Source: an uncultured Oscillospiraceae bacterium (GTDB lineage Bacteria > Bacillota_A > Clostridia > Oscillospirales > Acutalibacteraceae). Taken from it: DNA of 38,978 nt. The translations under genes were made by a program, and so were the position numbers. Positions 23,901 through 30,948 of this stretch are shown piece after piece (positions within the stretch are counted from its first letter, which is position 1; each line of letters opens with the position of its first letter). The stretch covers positions 1 to 38,978 of the forward strand of contig CAJUNS010000023.1 of NCBI GenBank assembly GCA_910587995.1. The letters are read 5' to 3'. The notes under the pieces are model-generated. The model was given only the letters and a program-made list of their open reading frames with translations. It did not search any database and was not told where the DNA came from.

Positions 23901-24621
23901 CGGGCACCGCGTCGTAGTACTTGTTGCAGGCCTCGCGGGCCTGGAAGAAGATGTCGCCGTTTTGGGCCTGGCCGCGCAGCACGGGGTGCTCGGGGTTCAG
24001 GGCGTGGCGGCGGAAGTCGCTGACGGCGTCCCAGTCCAGCATCTCGCCCAGGTCCTCATAGTCCCAGGTCTCAATCTTCTGGATCTCATGGGAGGTGCGG
24101 AAGCCGTCGAAGAAATGCAGGAAGGGCACCTTGCCCTTAACGGCGGCCAGGTGGGCCACAGCGCCCAGGTCCATAACCTCCTGGGGAGAGTTGGAGCACA
24201 GCATGGCGTAGCCGGTCTGGCGGCAGGCGTATACGTCGGAGTGGTCGCCAAAGATGTTCAGGGCATGGGTGGCCACCGTGCGGGCGGACACATGGATGAC
24301 GCTGGGCAGCAGCTCGCCGGCGATCTTATACATATTGGGGATCATCAGCAAGAGGCCCTGAGAGGCGGTGTAGGTGGTGGTCAGCGCGCCCGCGGCCAAA
24401 GAGCCGTGCACAGCGCCGGCCGCGCCGGCCTCGGACTGCATCTCGGTGACCCGCACCTCCCGGCCGAACAGGTTCTTGCGCCCGGCGGCGGCGTACTTGT
24501 CAGTCTCGTCAGCCATCACGGAAGAGGGCGTGATGGGGTAGATGGCAGCCACGTCGGTGAACGCGTAAGAGACGTGCGCGGCGGCGGTGTTGCCATCCAT
24601 TGTCTTCATTTTTCTTGGCAT
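20956..24621 (-). CDS. nifJ: Pyruvate:ferredoxin (flavodoxin) oxidoreductase
   Basis: A 1221-residue single-chain enzyme that converts pyruvate and CoA to acetyl-CoA and CO2 while reducing ferredoxin, the central step of fermentation in anaerobic Clostridia. All PFOR parts are present: the N-terminal pyrimidine-binding domain (YPITPSSVMADETDKYAAAG), the CoA-binding middle, two 4Fe-4S clusters in a ferredoxin domain (CIQCNQCSYVCP near residue 695 and CTGCGSCVTTCP near 750), the extra cluster cysteines beginning CGGCGETPYAKL near 820, and the TPP site GGDGWAYDIGFGGLDHALAS near 1020, followed by YSNTGGQASKSTP. Start ATG 24621 follows GGAGGA. Codon use is narrower than in its neighbours (mainly -C and -G endings, AAG for Lys), as expected for a highly expressed gene. 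It has its own promoter. Confidence 0.97.
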   Translation of the reverse strand: MPRKMKTMDGNTAAAHVSYAFTDVAAIYPITPSSVMADETDKYAAAGRKNLFGREVRVTEMQSEAGAAGAVHGSLAAGALTTTYTASQGLLLMIPNMYKIAGELLPSVIHVSARTVATHALNIFGDHSDVYACRQTGYAMLCSNSPQEVMDLGAVAHLAAVKGKVPFLHFFDGFRTSHEIQKIETWDYEDLGEMLDWDAVSDFRRHALNPEHPVLRGQAQNGDIFFQAREACNKYYDAVPEVAVEYMNKVNEKLGTNYKPFNYYGAPDADKVIIAMGSACETIEEVIDYLTAAGEKVGLVKVHLYRPFVANYLLDVLPETVKKISVLDRTKEPGSIGEPLYLDVLAAVNGTSFGACPIYTGRYGLGSKDTKPSDIIAVYRNMEFAEPKKRFTIGIVDDVTHLSLEVKEDPDTAPAGTTSCKFWGLGSDGTVGANKNSIKIIGDHTDMYAQGYFDYDSKKSGGLTISHLRFGHTPIKSTYYISKADFVACSNPAYLDTYDMVQDLKKGGSFLLNCAWDDAELNERLPGKVKKFIADNEINLYTIDGFKIGKEIGLGTRINTVLQSAFFSIAKIIPEADAIQYMKDAAQKSYGRKGEAVVKMNHDAIDAGATGYKKVDVPAAWKDAADDSQKKVATGSRPELVDYVNNVVFPVNSFHGKDLPVSTFEKYADGTSPQGTAAYEKRGVAVDVPQWIPENCIQCNQCSYVCPHAVIRPIAMTDEELAAAPEGTLSKPMTGVPGMHFAMVISTLDCTGCGSCVTTCPAKTKALQMAPIDSQRSQQAVFNYGIDLPAKEAVAEKFKETSVKGSQFKQPLLEFSGACGGCGETPYAKLATQLFGDKMFIANATGCSSIWGGSAPATPYTVNKKGHGPAWENSLFEDNAEFGLGMALAQNAVRGRLAELTEKLVAIEYTVPEIKEAAKAWLDTMTDSKANDAAAIAYIEALENGVMTVDENLAFCNSEKAKEVFGDKLGEMKAHAEARKAAGEKYCDCEACTLALEILKDKDYLAKKSVWILGGDGWAYDIGFGGLDHALASGENINVLVFDTEVYSNTGGQASKSTPCGSVAQFAATGKAQKKKDLAAIAMSYGYVYVAQVAMGADMNQCIKAFHEAESYNGPSIILAYAPCINHGIKGGMGVSMVEEKKAVAAGYWHNFRFDPRKADAGENPFQLDSKEPSASYRDFIMGEVRYNSLTRSFPERAETLFQNAEKYAQEKYAKLKKMAE

Positions 24622-24706
24622 TTTAACGATTTCCTCCTTTTGGGATGCTGGAAACGGGGCGTTGCTGGCGCGGCAAAGCTGGCACAACCTGCGCCCTCAT
24701 GGATTC

Positions 24707-24735
24707 ATTCTACCATTTTTTCTGGACTATGTAAA
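24707..24735 (-). promoter_or_regulatory. Promoter of nifJ
   Basis: Minus-strand TTTACA (24735-24730) and TAGAAT (24712-24707) are 17 bases apart, about 85 bases before the nifJ start codon. Confidence 0.8.
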
Positions 24736-24836
24736 GGATTAAATCTCATATTTTGTGTTTTTTTCTTTTCTCCCGCTAGGGCTTGTCCGCGGGGCGGGAA
24801 AAAGGCGGCGGGCTTGGTTTTGCCGCCGCTTGCCTG

Positions 24837-24865
24837 TTGACCGGGGCCGGTCTTTCGTGTATAAT
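24837..24865 (+). promoter_or_regulatory. Promoter of degV
   Basis: TTGACC (24837-24842) and TATAAT (24860-24865) are 17 bases apart. It is divergent to the nifJ promoter, from which it is separated by about 100 bases that hold a GGCGGC/GCCGCC hairpin. Confidence 0.88.
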
Positions 24866-24919
24866 AGAAAAACAAAATGAGCACCACCGCAAAGGACCCT
24901 TGAAAGGAATGTGAATACA

Positions 24920-25756
24920 ATGGTAAAAATTCTAACCGACAGCTCCTGCGACCTGAGCCCTGCCCGCTGCGAGGAACTGGGGGTGGAAATGCTGCCGATC
25001 ACCGTAAATTTCGGCGGGGAGAGCTTCCGGGCCCACCTGGACATCAGCAACGAACAGTTTTACGAGAAGCTGGCCGCCGCCAGCGAGCTGCCCAAAACGG
25101 CCCAGATTACCCCCGCCTTTTTTCAAGAAAAGTTCCAGGCGTATCAAGAGGCCGGGGACGATGTGGTCTGCCTGTTCATCTCCTCCCAGATGAGCGGCAC
25201 CCTGCAGTCTGCCAAAGTGGCCAAAAACCTGGTGGGCGCGGAGAACATTTACCTGCCGGACACCTTGAACGTGACCTTTGCCCTGGGCCTGCTGGTGGAG
25301 GAGGCCGCCAAAATGCGGGACCGGGGCCTTTCCGCCGGGGAAATTGCCCAAGAGGTGGAGGCCCTGGTGCCCCGGGTGCGCCTTTGGGCCCTCATCGACG
25401 ACTTGAAATACCTGAAGATGGGCGGGCGGCTCTCCGCCACCAGCGCCCTGGTTGCCAGCATTTTGGGCATCTGCCCCATCATCACCCTGGAAAACGGCCT
25501 GGTGGAGGTGGTGGGCAAGGCCAGAGGAAAGAAAGCCGCTTTCAAGTTTATCCGGGGCATGGTGGAGAAGGAGCCCATCTCCTCTGACTTTTCCGTAACC
25601 GTCGGCCACGCGGCCGTGCCCAAAACCCGGGACGACTTCCTGGAGTTTATGAGCGCCGGGCTGAAAAAGCGGGAGGTCCACAAACTGGACATTGGCAGCA
25701 TTGTAGGCACTCACACCGGCCCTGGGGCCTGCGGTCTGGCCTACATCCGCAAGTGA
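24920..25756 (+). CDS. DegV family fatty-acid-binding protein
   Basis: A 278-residue protein of the DegV/EDD-fold family. Members bind a fatty acid and supply it to fatty-acid kinase (FakB role) in Firmicutes. Visible marks are ILTDSSCDLSP at the N-terminus, the fatty-acid pocket stretch SSQMSGTLQSA near residue 88, LIDDLKYLKMGGRLSATSAL near 155 and the C-terminal IGSIVGTHTGPGACGLAYI. ATG 24920 is about 12 bases from AAAGGA; a GTG at 24911 is too close to that site. No FakA-like kinase is next to it; its stop overlaps the next gene by four bases. Confidence 0.92.
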   Translation: MVKILTDSSCDLSPARCEELGVEMLPITVNFGGESFRAHLDISNEQFYEKLAAASELPKTAQITPAFFQEKFQAYQEAGDDVVCLFISSQMSGTLQSAKVAKNLVGAENIYLPDTLNVTFALGLLVEEAAKMRDRGLSAGEIAQEVEALVPRVRLWALIDDLKYLKMGGRLSATSALVASILGICPIITLENGLVEVVGKARGKKAAFKFIRGMVEKEPISSDFSVTVGHAAVPKTRDDFLEFMSAGLKKREVHKLDIGSIVGTHTGPGACGLAYIRK

Positions 25757-26136
25757 GCCGCCGCTGGCGGGCCGGGCTGTTTCTGCTGGCCTTGCTGCTG
25801 GCTTTGGGGCTGCTGCTGGCCCTTCAGCCCCCCTGCCTCATCTTAAAGCGCACCGGGTTTTACTGCACCGGCTGCGGCGTTCAGCGCATGCTGCTGGCGC
25901 TGCTGCGGGGAGACCTGCCTGGGGCCGCCGCTCAAAACATCTTTATGCTGATTTTTTTGCCCTGCGCCGCCCTCTACCTTGCGGCCGAGGCCTGGCGCTA
26001 TGGGGCTGGCAAAAGCCCGCTGTACCGCTCCAGGGCCTTTGGGCCGGCGGTGGCGGCGGTTTTGCTGCTGGCCGGGCTGTTTACGGTTCTGCGAAACCTG
26101 CCGGAGTTTATCTGGCTGGCACCCAAAGCTCTGTAA
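25753..26136 (+). CDS. DUF2752 membrane protein
   Basis: A 127-residue protein with three hydrophobic segments (about 8-25, 60-80 and 98-115). The family signature is TGFYCTGCGVQRMLLALLRGD near residue 35, a C-x-x-CG-x-x-R motif facing the membrane surface. DUF2752 proteins are widespread in Firmicutes and Bacteroidetes; the role is unknown. It starts at GTG 25753, inside the degV stop (GTGA), so it is translationally coupled to degV. Confidence 0.88.
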   Translation: MSRRWRAGLFLLALLLALGLLLALQPPCLILKRTGFYCTGCGVQRMLLALLRGDLPGAAAQNIFMLIFLPCAALYLAAEAWRYGAGKSPLYRSRAFGPAVAAVLLLAGLFTVLRNLPEFIWLAPKAL

Positions 26137-26142
26137 GTGTTT

Positions 26143-26224
26143 GACCGCTTCTTTCCGCTTTTTGCGGGGAGGGGCGGTTTTTGTCTATGGTAAACGGAAG
26201 TTTCGAACAAGCTTCCGTTTTTTC
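26143..26224 (+). terminator. Two terminators in a row after the degV operon
   Basis: The first has ACCGC and an inner CCGC pairing with GCGG and GCGGT (26144-26178), then TTTTTG. The second has AAACGGAAG (26192-26200) pairing with CTTCCGTTT (26212-26220), then TTT. Confidence 0.85.
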
Positions 26225-26247
26225 AAAAGAAAATTTTAAAAAAGCCC

Positions 26248-26276
26248 TTGCATTCCCCGGGACTTCATGCTATGAT
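26248..26276 (+). promoter_or_regulatory. Upstream promoter of the mur salvage region
   Basis: TTGCAT (26248-26253) and TATGAT (26271-26276), 17 bases apart, lie at the start of a 300-base AT-rich block. Transcription would start near 26283, just before the inverted repeat below. Confidence 0.7.
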
Positions 26277-26296
26277 AGGGACAGAAGCCTATAGTA

Positions 26297-26392
26297 TTAG
26301 CTAATTGTGAAAATAAGTTTATTGATTTTTTATGTATCATAGAACGAGGGCTCTCCCGATACTTACCAAAAAAATTCGCAACAATTAGCTAA
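26297..26392. repeat. 12-bp inverted repeat with arms 72 bases apart
   Basis: TTAGCTAATTGT (26297-26308) and ACAATTAGCTAA (26381-26392) are perfect inverted copies. If transcribed from the promoter at 26248 they would close a 96-base stem-loop; alternatively they could be two binding sites for a dimeric regulator. The enclosed DNA is AT-rich, with a small GGG/CCC hairpin near 26347. Confidence 0.7.
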
Positions 26393-26436
26393 CATGGTTA
26401 CATTCTTGGATGGTTTATCTATTTTAGATTTTGAAA

Positions 26437-26491
26437 GTTGGAAAAATCCAACAAAAAGTCAATTGACTCCTGTGGGTGTTGCTTTTATAAT
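26437..26491 (+). promoter_or_regulatory. Second promoter with overlapping palindromes, ahead of murQ
   Basis: TTGACT (26463-26468) and TATAAT (26486-26491) are 17 bases apart. Upstream is GTTGGA-AAAA-TCCAAC (26437-26452), and GTCAATTGAC (26459-26468) is a palindrome covering the -35. Both are good candidates for the operator of the MurR/RpiR regulator encoded by the third gene. Confidence 0.7.
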
Positions 26492-26540
26492 ATAAAATTG
26501 AGTATAGCACGGCAAAAAATCAGGAAAGAAGGGGGTTCCC

Positions 26541-26627
26541 ATGTACCAGGACCGGCACGGTAACCGCGCTGGCGGGCGGCCGCCCGAAAGCTGTTCCGGC
26601 ACGGGCCCCTTCTGTCCTTTTGGCTGA
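26541..26627 (+). CDS. Putative 28-residue small protein
   Basis: An ATG at 26541 follows AAGGGGG and lies about 45 bases after the expected start of the 26463 promoter. The peptide is rich in Gly, Pro and Arg and ends CSGTGPFCPFG, with two cysteines. It is GC-rich, in contrast to the AT-rich promoter block before it. There is no homologue that I recognise, and a frame of this size may be chance. It could be a leader peptide for murQ, whose start is 85 bases beyond the stop. Confidence 0.3.
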   Translation: MYQDRHGNRAGGRPPESCSGTGPFCPFG

Positions 26628-26712
26628 ATGCCGGGCGTGGGGGCGGCCCGGAGCAGCCGGACCCAGCGGGAACGTAATCCATTGACCGAGAACCGGCTTG
26701 GGGAGGATGATG

Positions 26713-27651
26713 ATGGATTATACGCGTTTGGAGACGGAAGGGGTCAATGGAGCCACGGTGGGCATTGACCTGTGTGAAACGGAAGAAATCCTCCGGCTCA
26801 TTCACGCGGAGGACCAAAAGGTGGTCCCGGCGGTGGGCCGGGTTCTGCCAGAAATCGCCCGGGCGGTGGACGCGGCTGTGGAGGGCATGCGGGCGGGCGG
26901 GCGGCTCATCTATGTGGGGGCTGGCACCAGCGGCCGCTTGGGGGTGCTGGACGCCTCCGAGTGCCCCCCCACCTTCGGTACGGACCCTGGCCAGGTGGTG
27001 GGCCTCATTGCCGGCGGAGACCGGGCTCTGCGAACCCCTGTGGAAGGGGCGGAGGACGACGAGGCTCTGGGCCGGGCCGACATGGACCGGCTTAAGGCTG
27101 GTCCCCGCGACATGGTGGTGGGGATTACCGCCAGCGGAAACGCCCCCTATGTGCTGGGGGCGGTGCGCCGGGCCAAAGAGCGGGGAGCCGCCACGGCGGC
27201 CTTGTGCAGCGCCCGCCCTGGGGCGGTTATTGACGCGGCGGATATTGCCATTGTGCCGGTGGTGGGGCCGGAGGTCATTATGGGCAGCACCCGTATGAAG
27301 GCCGGAACCGCCGGAAAGCTGGTGCTGAACATGCTCTCCACGGCGGTGATGATCCGCCTGGGCAAGGTGTACCAAAACTTGATGGTGGACCTGGACGCCA
27401 GCAACAAAAAGCTGCGGGACCGGGCGGTGCGCATTATCATGGAGGCTGTGGGCGTTTCGCGGCAGGCCGCGGAGGAGGCCCTGGGGCAGGCGGGCGGAGC
27501 CCTTAAGCCGGCGCTGCTTATGCTGCTGTGCGGCTGTTCGCTGGATTCGGCGGAGGCCCTGCTGGAAAAAGAACCCAATGTGCGCCGGGCCCAGTGGATC
27601 TGCGCCCGGGCCGGGGAGCTGCTGGACCGGGACCCGGTGGGGCTGTGGTAA
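26713..27651 (+). CDS. murQ: N-acetylmuramic acid 6-phosphate etherase
   Basis: A 312-residue SIS-domain enzyme that splits the lactyl ether of MurNAc-6-phosphate to give GlcNAc-6-phosphate and D-lactate, part of peptidoglycan recycling. The sequence follows E. coli MurQ through most of its length: RLIYVGAGTSGRLGVLDASE, CPPTFGTDPGQVVGLIAGGD, VEGAEDDEALG, GITASGNAPYVLGAV and GSTRMKAGTAGKLVLNMLST, including the SIS-fold phosphate loop and the catalytic Glu in DASECPPT. ATG 26713 is the third of three in-frame ATGs and has GGGGAGG six bases upstream. It is followed 12 bases later by a kinase and then by an RpiR-type regulator, a typical salvage operon. Confidence 0.96.
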   Translation: MDYTRLETEGVNGATVGIDLCETEEILRLIHAEDQKVVPAVGRVLPEIARAVDAAVEGMRAGGRLIYVGAGTSGRLGVLDASECPPTFGTDPGQVVGLIAGGDRALRTPVEGAEDDEALGRADMDRLKAGPRDMVVGITASGNAPYVLGAVRRAKERGAATAALCSARPGAVIDAADIAIVPVVGPEVIMGSTRMKAGTAGKLVLNMLSTAVMIRLGKVYQNLMVDLDASNKKLRDRAVRIIMEAVGVSRQAAEEALGQAGGALKPALLMLLCGCSLDSAEALLEKEPNVRRAQWICARAGELLDRDPVGLW

Positions 27652-27663
27652 GCGAGGTGCGCG

Positions 27664-28605
27664 ATGAGCGATTATGTGATTGGTATTGACGGAGGAGGCA
27701 CCCGGGCCCGGGCTTTTGCGGCGGGCCGGAACATGGAGGCCCTGTATGAAGCCAGCGGCGGCGGGGTGGGCCTAAGCAGCCTGCCCGTTCAGCGGGTGCA
27801 GGAGAATCTCTCCCGGCTGCTGGGGGCCTGTTTTGCCTCGGACAGTTTGTCCCAAAGCCGTTGCCGGTGCGTCTGTTTGGGCGCGGCGGGGGCGGGGCGC
27901 GCCGCCGCCCGGGACGCTTTGGCCGGTATGCTCCGCCAGGCGGCGGGCCCGGTGCCGGTGTATGTAACCCACGATGGCGCGGGAGCCCTGGCCGGAGGCA
28001 TAGAGGCGGGCAGCGGCATTCTGCTCTCTTCGGGCACAGGGTCCATCTGCTATGCCCGCAACGCCCGGGGCGAAACCTGGCGCACCGGCGGCTGGGGGCA
28101 CATTATGGGCGACGAGGGCAGCGGCTACGATGTGGGCCGCAAAATGCTGCGGGCGGCGGTTCGGGCGGCGGACGGACGGGACGCGCCCACCCAGCTGACG
28201 GGCATGGTGCTGGAGCATTGGCGGCTCCGTGAGCTGGACCAGGTGGTGGAGGCGGTGTACAGCGGGGAAAAGGGCAAAAGCGAAATTGCGGACCTGGCCC
28301 CCCTGTGCGAGCTGGCCTACCAGCGGGGCGACCGGGCGGCGCTGCGCATCACCCGGGAGGCGGCGGGCTCTTTGGCGGAGCTGGCGGCCGCGGCGGCCAA
28401 GCGGCTGTGGCCCCCAAAGGAGCCGGTGTCCTGCGTGTGCGCCGGAGGGCTTTTGGAAAACGCCCCCAACCTGCGCAAGCATTTTAAAGAAGCCCTGGAG
28501 AAAAAGCGGCCCGGCGTGCAGCTGGCGTCCAAGCTGCACAGCGCGGAGTGGGGCTGCGCGGCCCTGGCCTGGGAAAAAGTGGGGGCGGAGGAGAAAAATC
28601 GTTAG
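27664..28605 (+). CDS. murK: N-acetylmuramate/N-acetylglucosamine kinase
   Basis: A 313-residue sugar kinase of the BadF/BadG/BcrA (NagK-like) family. Marks are YVIGIDGGGTRARA with the phosphate-binding loop, the second phosphate motif LSSGTGSICYARN, WGHIMGDEGSGYDVGR near residue 145, and the adenosine-binding CAGGLLENA. In Clostridium acetobutylicum the murQ-linked member phosphorylates MurNAc and GlcNAc at C6, so the murQ-adjacent position makes a MurK role likely. NagK alone (GlcNAc only) is the alternative. The start codon is 12 bases after murQ, with GAGGTG upstream. Confidence 0.85.
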   Translation: MSDYVIGIDGGGTRARAFAAGRNMEALYEASGGGVGLSSLPVQRVQENLSRLLGACFASDSLSQSRCRCVCLGAAGAGRAAARDALAGMLRQAAGPVPVYVTHDGAGALAGGIEAGSGILLSSGTGSICYARNARGETWRTGGWGHIMGDEGSGYDVGRKMLRAAVRAADGRDAPTQLTGMVLEHWRLRELDQVVEAVYSGEKGKSEIADLAPLCELAYQRGDRAALRITREAAGSLAELAAAAAKRLWPPKEPVSCVCAGGLLENAPNLRKHFKEALEKKRPGVQLASKLHSAEWGCAALAWEKVGAEEKNR

Positions 28606-28619
28606 GCAGGTGAACAGTC

Positions 28620-29474
28620 ATGCCAGGAGTTGTGTTGAAGATTAATCAAATTGTGGAGGACCTTCCCATTTCCGAGCGGAAGGTGGCCCGTTATGTGTCC
28701 GAAAACCTAAGCGGCATGGTAGGGGTTTCGGTAGAGGAGCTGGCCCGCCGCAGCGGCTCCAGTCAGGCGGCGGTGGTGCGGTTCTGCAAAAAGCTGGGCT
28801 GCAAGGGCTACCGGGATTTTTCCATCCAGCTGGTGGCGGAGCTGGCGAAGGCCCAGAACACCAGCGTTCACAAAGGCGAGTACAGCGACATTCAGGCTGG
28901 AGACAAGGCGGAAAACGTGATACGCAATGTGTGCCGCCACAACATACAGGCCATTGAGGACACCCTCTCTCTTATGGAGCCGGAAATTGTGGAGGCCACG
29001 GCGGACCGGCTGTTTCATGCCCAGCGGGTAGACCTTTACGCCATAGCGGCCTCCAACCTGGTGGCCCAGGACGCCCAGCAGAAGTTTATGCGCATTAACA
29101 AGCGGGTAACGGCCTACTCGGACCCCCACCTGCAGCTCTCCTCGGCGGCCTCCCTCACCCCGGCGGATGTGGCCATTGCCCTGTCCTGGTCCGGCGAGAC
29201 CCGGGAGGTGCTGGAGGCGGCCAGCTTGGCCAAGCGGGGCGGCGCGTTTCTCATTGCTATTACCCGGTATGGCCGGGTGGCCCTGGCGGGCATTGCGGAC
29301 GTGCACTTTGGCCTAAGCGCGCCGGAGATGGCCATCCGCAGCGGGGCCATGAGCTCCCGCATTGCCCAAATGACCATGATCGACATTTTGTTCTCCTGCA
29401 TGGTAAGCCGCCACTACAAGGAGACGGTTCCCCATTTGGAGCGGACCCGGCAGGTGGTGCACGCGGTGCGCTGA
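28620..29474 (+). CDS. MurR/RpiR family transcriptional regulator
   Basis: A 284-residue repressor or activator with an N-terminal winged-helix HTH_6 domain (residues 1-77, with SVEELARRSGSSQAAVVRFC as the recognition region) and a C-terminal SIS sugar-phosphate-binding domain (about 125-265, LSWSGETREVLEAASLAKRG). MurR-type proteins sense MurNAc-6-phosphate. Being the third gene of the murQ-murK unit, it probably controls its own operon through the palindromes before the 26463 promoter. It begins 14 bases after murK, with AGGCAGGTG as ribosome site, and a terminator follows. Confidence 0.92.
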   Translation: MPGVVLKINQIVEDLPISERKVARYVSENLSGMVGVSVEELARRSGSSQAAVVRFCKKLGCKGYRDFSIQLVAELAKAQNTSVHKGEYSDIQAGDKAENVIRNVCRHNIQAIEDTLSLMEPEIVEATADRLFHAQRVDLYAIAASNLVAQDAQQKFMRINKRVTAYSDPHLQLSSAASLTPADVAIALSWSGETREVLEAASLAKRGGAFLIAITRYGRVALAGIADVHFGLSAPEMAIRSGAMSSRIAQMTMIDILFSCMVSRHYKETVPHLERTRQVVHAVR

Positions 29475-29499
29475 AGCGCTGGGTATTCATAAAGAAAGA

Positions 29500-29535
29500 A
29501 GCGGCCCCGGATTCCAGGGGGCCGCTGTTCTTTTG
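29500..29535 (+). terminator. Terminator of the murQ-murK-murR operon
   Basis: GCGGCCCC pairs with GGGGCCGC around GGATTCCAG, followed by a TGTTCTTTT tail. It lies between the convergent murR and FemAB genes and is 64 bases from the FemAB stop. Confidence 0.75.
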
Positions 29536-29598
29536 GGGATGATTGGACGGCTTGGGGCGGGGCGGGGCCCCTTTTTCCCAAGCGGGCGTTCCATCATC

Positions 29599-30636
29599 TT
29601 AAAGCAGCTTCTGATAGCCTACCCACCGCAGGGCTTGGTCAAAGGCCAGCTTGTACCGCTGGGCGTAGACCTGGACGAACTCGCCCGCATACAGGGCCAG
29701 CCGCCCGTTAAAGCCGGTTTTAAACCGGTACACCCCATAGTTGGGGTGCTCCGGCTCTTCCCAGTGGGGCACGCCCTGGAAGTCGTAGGTGTGGCATCCG
29801 CTGTCCAGGGCCCAGCGGATCATCTCCCATTGCATCAGGTAGTTGGGCATCAGCTCCCGGCGGGCAGAGGAGGAAGCCCCGTACACATAGCTGGTCCGCC
29901 CGCCATACTGGACGCAGATGGCTCCGGAGAGGGCCTGCCCCTGGTATTCGCACAAATACAGGCGGCAGTGGCCTCCCAAAGCATCCAGCATCCGGGCAAA
30001 ATAAGCCCGCGGGCGCATCTGGAAGCCGTCCCGCCGGTGGGTTTCCTCCATCAAGCGCTGAAAGTCCCCCAGCCGCTCTTTGCCATAGGCCCGGCAGGTT
30101 ACGCCCCGGCGCTGGGCCAGGCGGATGTTGTACCGGCATTTGCTTTTAAAGGAGGCCAGCAGCTCCGCTTCGCTGCGGCCTTTTAGGTCCAGCAGGTAGT
30201 TGCTCCGGCACTGAATGGCCGCGTCCTCCTGCTGCCAGGGGGCAAAGCGCAGCCCTGCCGCCCGCAGAAAGTGAATGGCCTCCGCGTCCCAGTCCTCCAC
30301 AGGCGGGTCCAGCTTGCAGGAATAGGCCCGATGCTTCTGGGCCAAAACCTCCAAACCGGCCAGCAGGTCCCGCAGGGCGCTTTGGTCGCGCGGGTCCCAC
30401 ACCGGCCCCCGGGGCGCATAGAGGAAGGATTTAAAAGGGAAGAGAAATTTTTTCACCAAAACCAGGCAGGCCGCCCGAATATGTCCCTGGCCGTCCCGGG
30501 ACACCACCGCCTCGGGAAGCCACCGGCGCTTTACCCCGCACCAGCGGGCGGACTGTGTGAAGCTGCCCCCGCTGGCCTGTACAAAGGCCTCGTATTCCGC
30601 CACGGCGGCGGGGTTTGTAAAATCTAAAAATTCCAT
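29599..30636 (-). CDS. FemAB-type peptidoglycan bridge aminoacyltransferase
   Basis: A 345-residue protein of the FemA/FemB/FemX family, which transfers amino acids from aminoacyl-tRNA to the peptidoglycan precursor on the inner face of the membrane. It shows the two GNAT-like halves: SFTQSARWCGVKR and FLYAPRGPVW in the first, and the peptidyl half with MRPRAYFARMLDALGG and LYLCEYQGQALSGAICVQYG near residue 220-250, then ASSSARRELMPNYLMQWEMI and FQGVPHWEEPEHPNYGVYRFKTGFNGR, the typical C-terminal signature. The usual coiled-coil arm for tRNA binding is short. ATG 30636 has GAAGGAG upstream. It is a single gene. Which amino acid it adds is not visible. Confidence 0.92.
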   Translation of the reverse strand: MEFLDFTNPAAVAEYEAFVQASGGSFTQSARWCGVKRRWLPEAVVSRDGQGHIRAACLVLVKKFLFPFKSFLYAPRGPVWDPRDQSALRDLLAGLEVLAQKHRAYSCKLDPPVEDWDAEAIHFLRAAGLRFAPWQQEDAAIQCRSNYLLDLKGRSEAELLASFKSKCRYNIRLAQRRGVTCRAYGKERLGDFQRLMEETHRRDGFQMRPRAYFARMLDALGGHCRLYLCEYQGQALSGAICVQYGGRTSYVYGASSSARRELMPNYLMQWEMIRWALDSGCHTYDFQGVPHWEEPEHPNYGVYRFKTGFNGRLALYAGEFVQVYAQRYKLAFDQALRWVGYQKLL

Positions 30637-30804
30637 CGCGTTTTCTCCTTCCATTGAACTTTCCATGCGGCTGTTCCAAACATCCATCCGCGCAATATAA
30701 ACGTGTCATATTATATAGACGGGGGAGAGCCCCAAAAGGTAAAGGATGGCGGTGGGATTTTTGAGCCCCGCCCACAGGCCCCTCAACCGCGCCGCTCCCT
30801 TTTA

Positions 30805-30838
30805 GGAAGCCGCCCTGGGCTGGGGCGGTTTCTTTTTT
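30805..30838 (+). terminator. Orphan terminator-like hairpin upstream of the MATE gene
   Basis: AAGCCGCCC pairs with GGGCGGTTT (one G-U pair) around a short loop and is followed by TCTTTTTT. No gene is seen on the plus strand in front of it, back to the FemAB start. The rest of 30637-30948 holds a CCGGAA/TTCCGG hairpin at 30850-30866 and the promoter below. Confidence 0.6.
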
Positions 30839-30887
30839 CAACAAAAATTCCGGAAGGGTTTTCCGGGAAGAGAATCGCCGGGCCCTC

Positions 30888-30916
30888 TTGTAAAAAAATA
30901 GGTTCTGTGATAGCAT
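30888..30916 (+). promoter_or_regulatory. Probable promoter of the MATE gene
   Basis: TTGTAA (30888-30893) and TAGCAT (30911-30916), 17 bases apart. The MATE start codon follows 33 bases later, with AAGGAG in between. Confidence 0.55.
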
Positions 30917-30948
30917 AGGGCTAATTGCTTTGTTAAGGAGTATGTGAG

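Noticed and set aside
20938..24840. Open frame of about 1300 codons opposite nifJ
   Set aside because: It is an effect of the biased codons of nifJ, low in complexity (Gly, Val, Leu, His) and without a known domain.
26223..26520. Recent insertion element or prophage remnant
   Set aside because: No transposase, no target-site duplication and clear promoter elements make a control region more likely than a mobile element.
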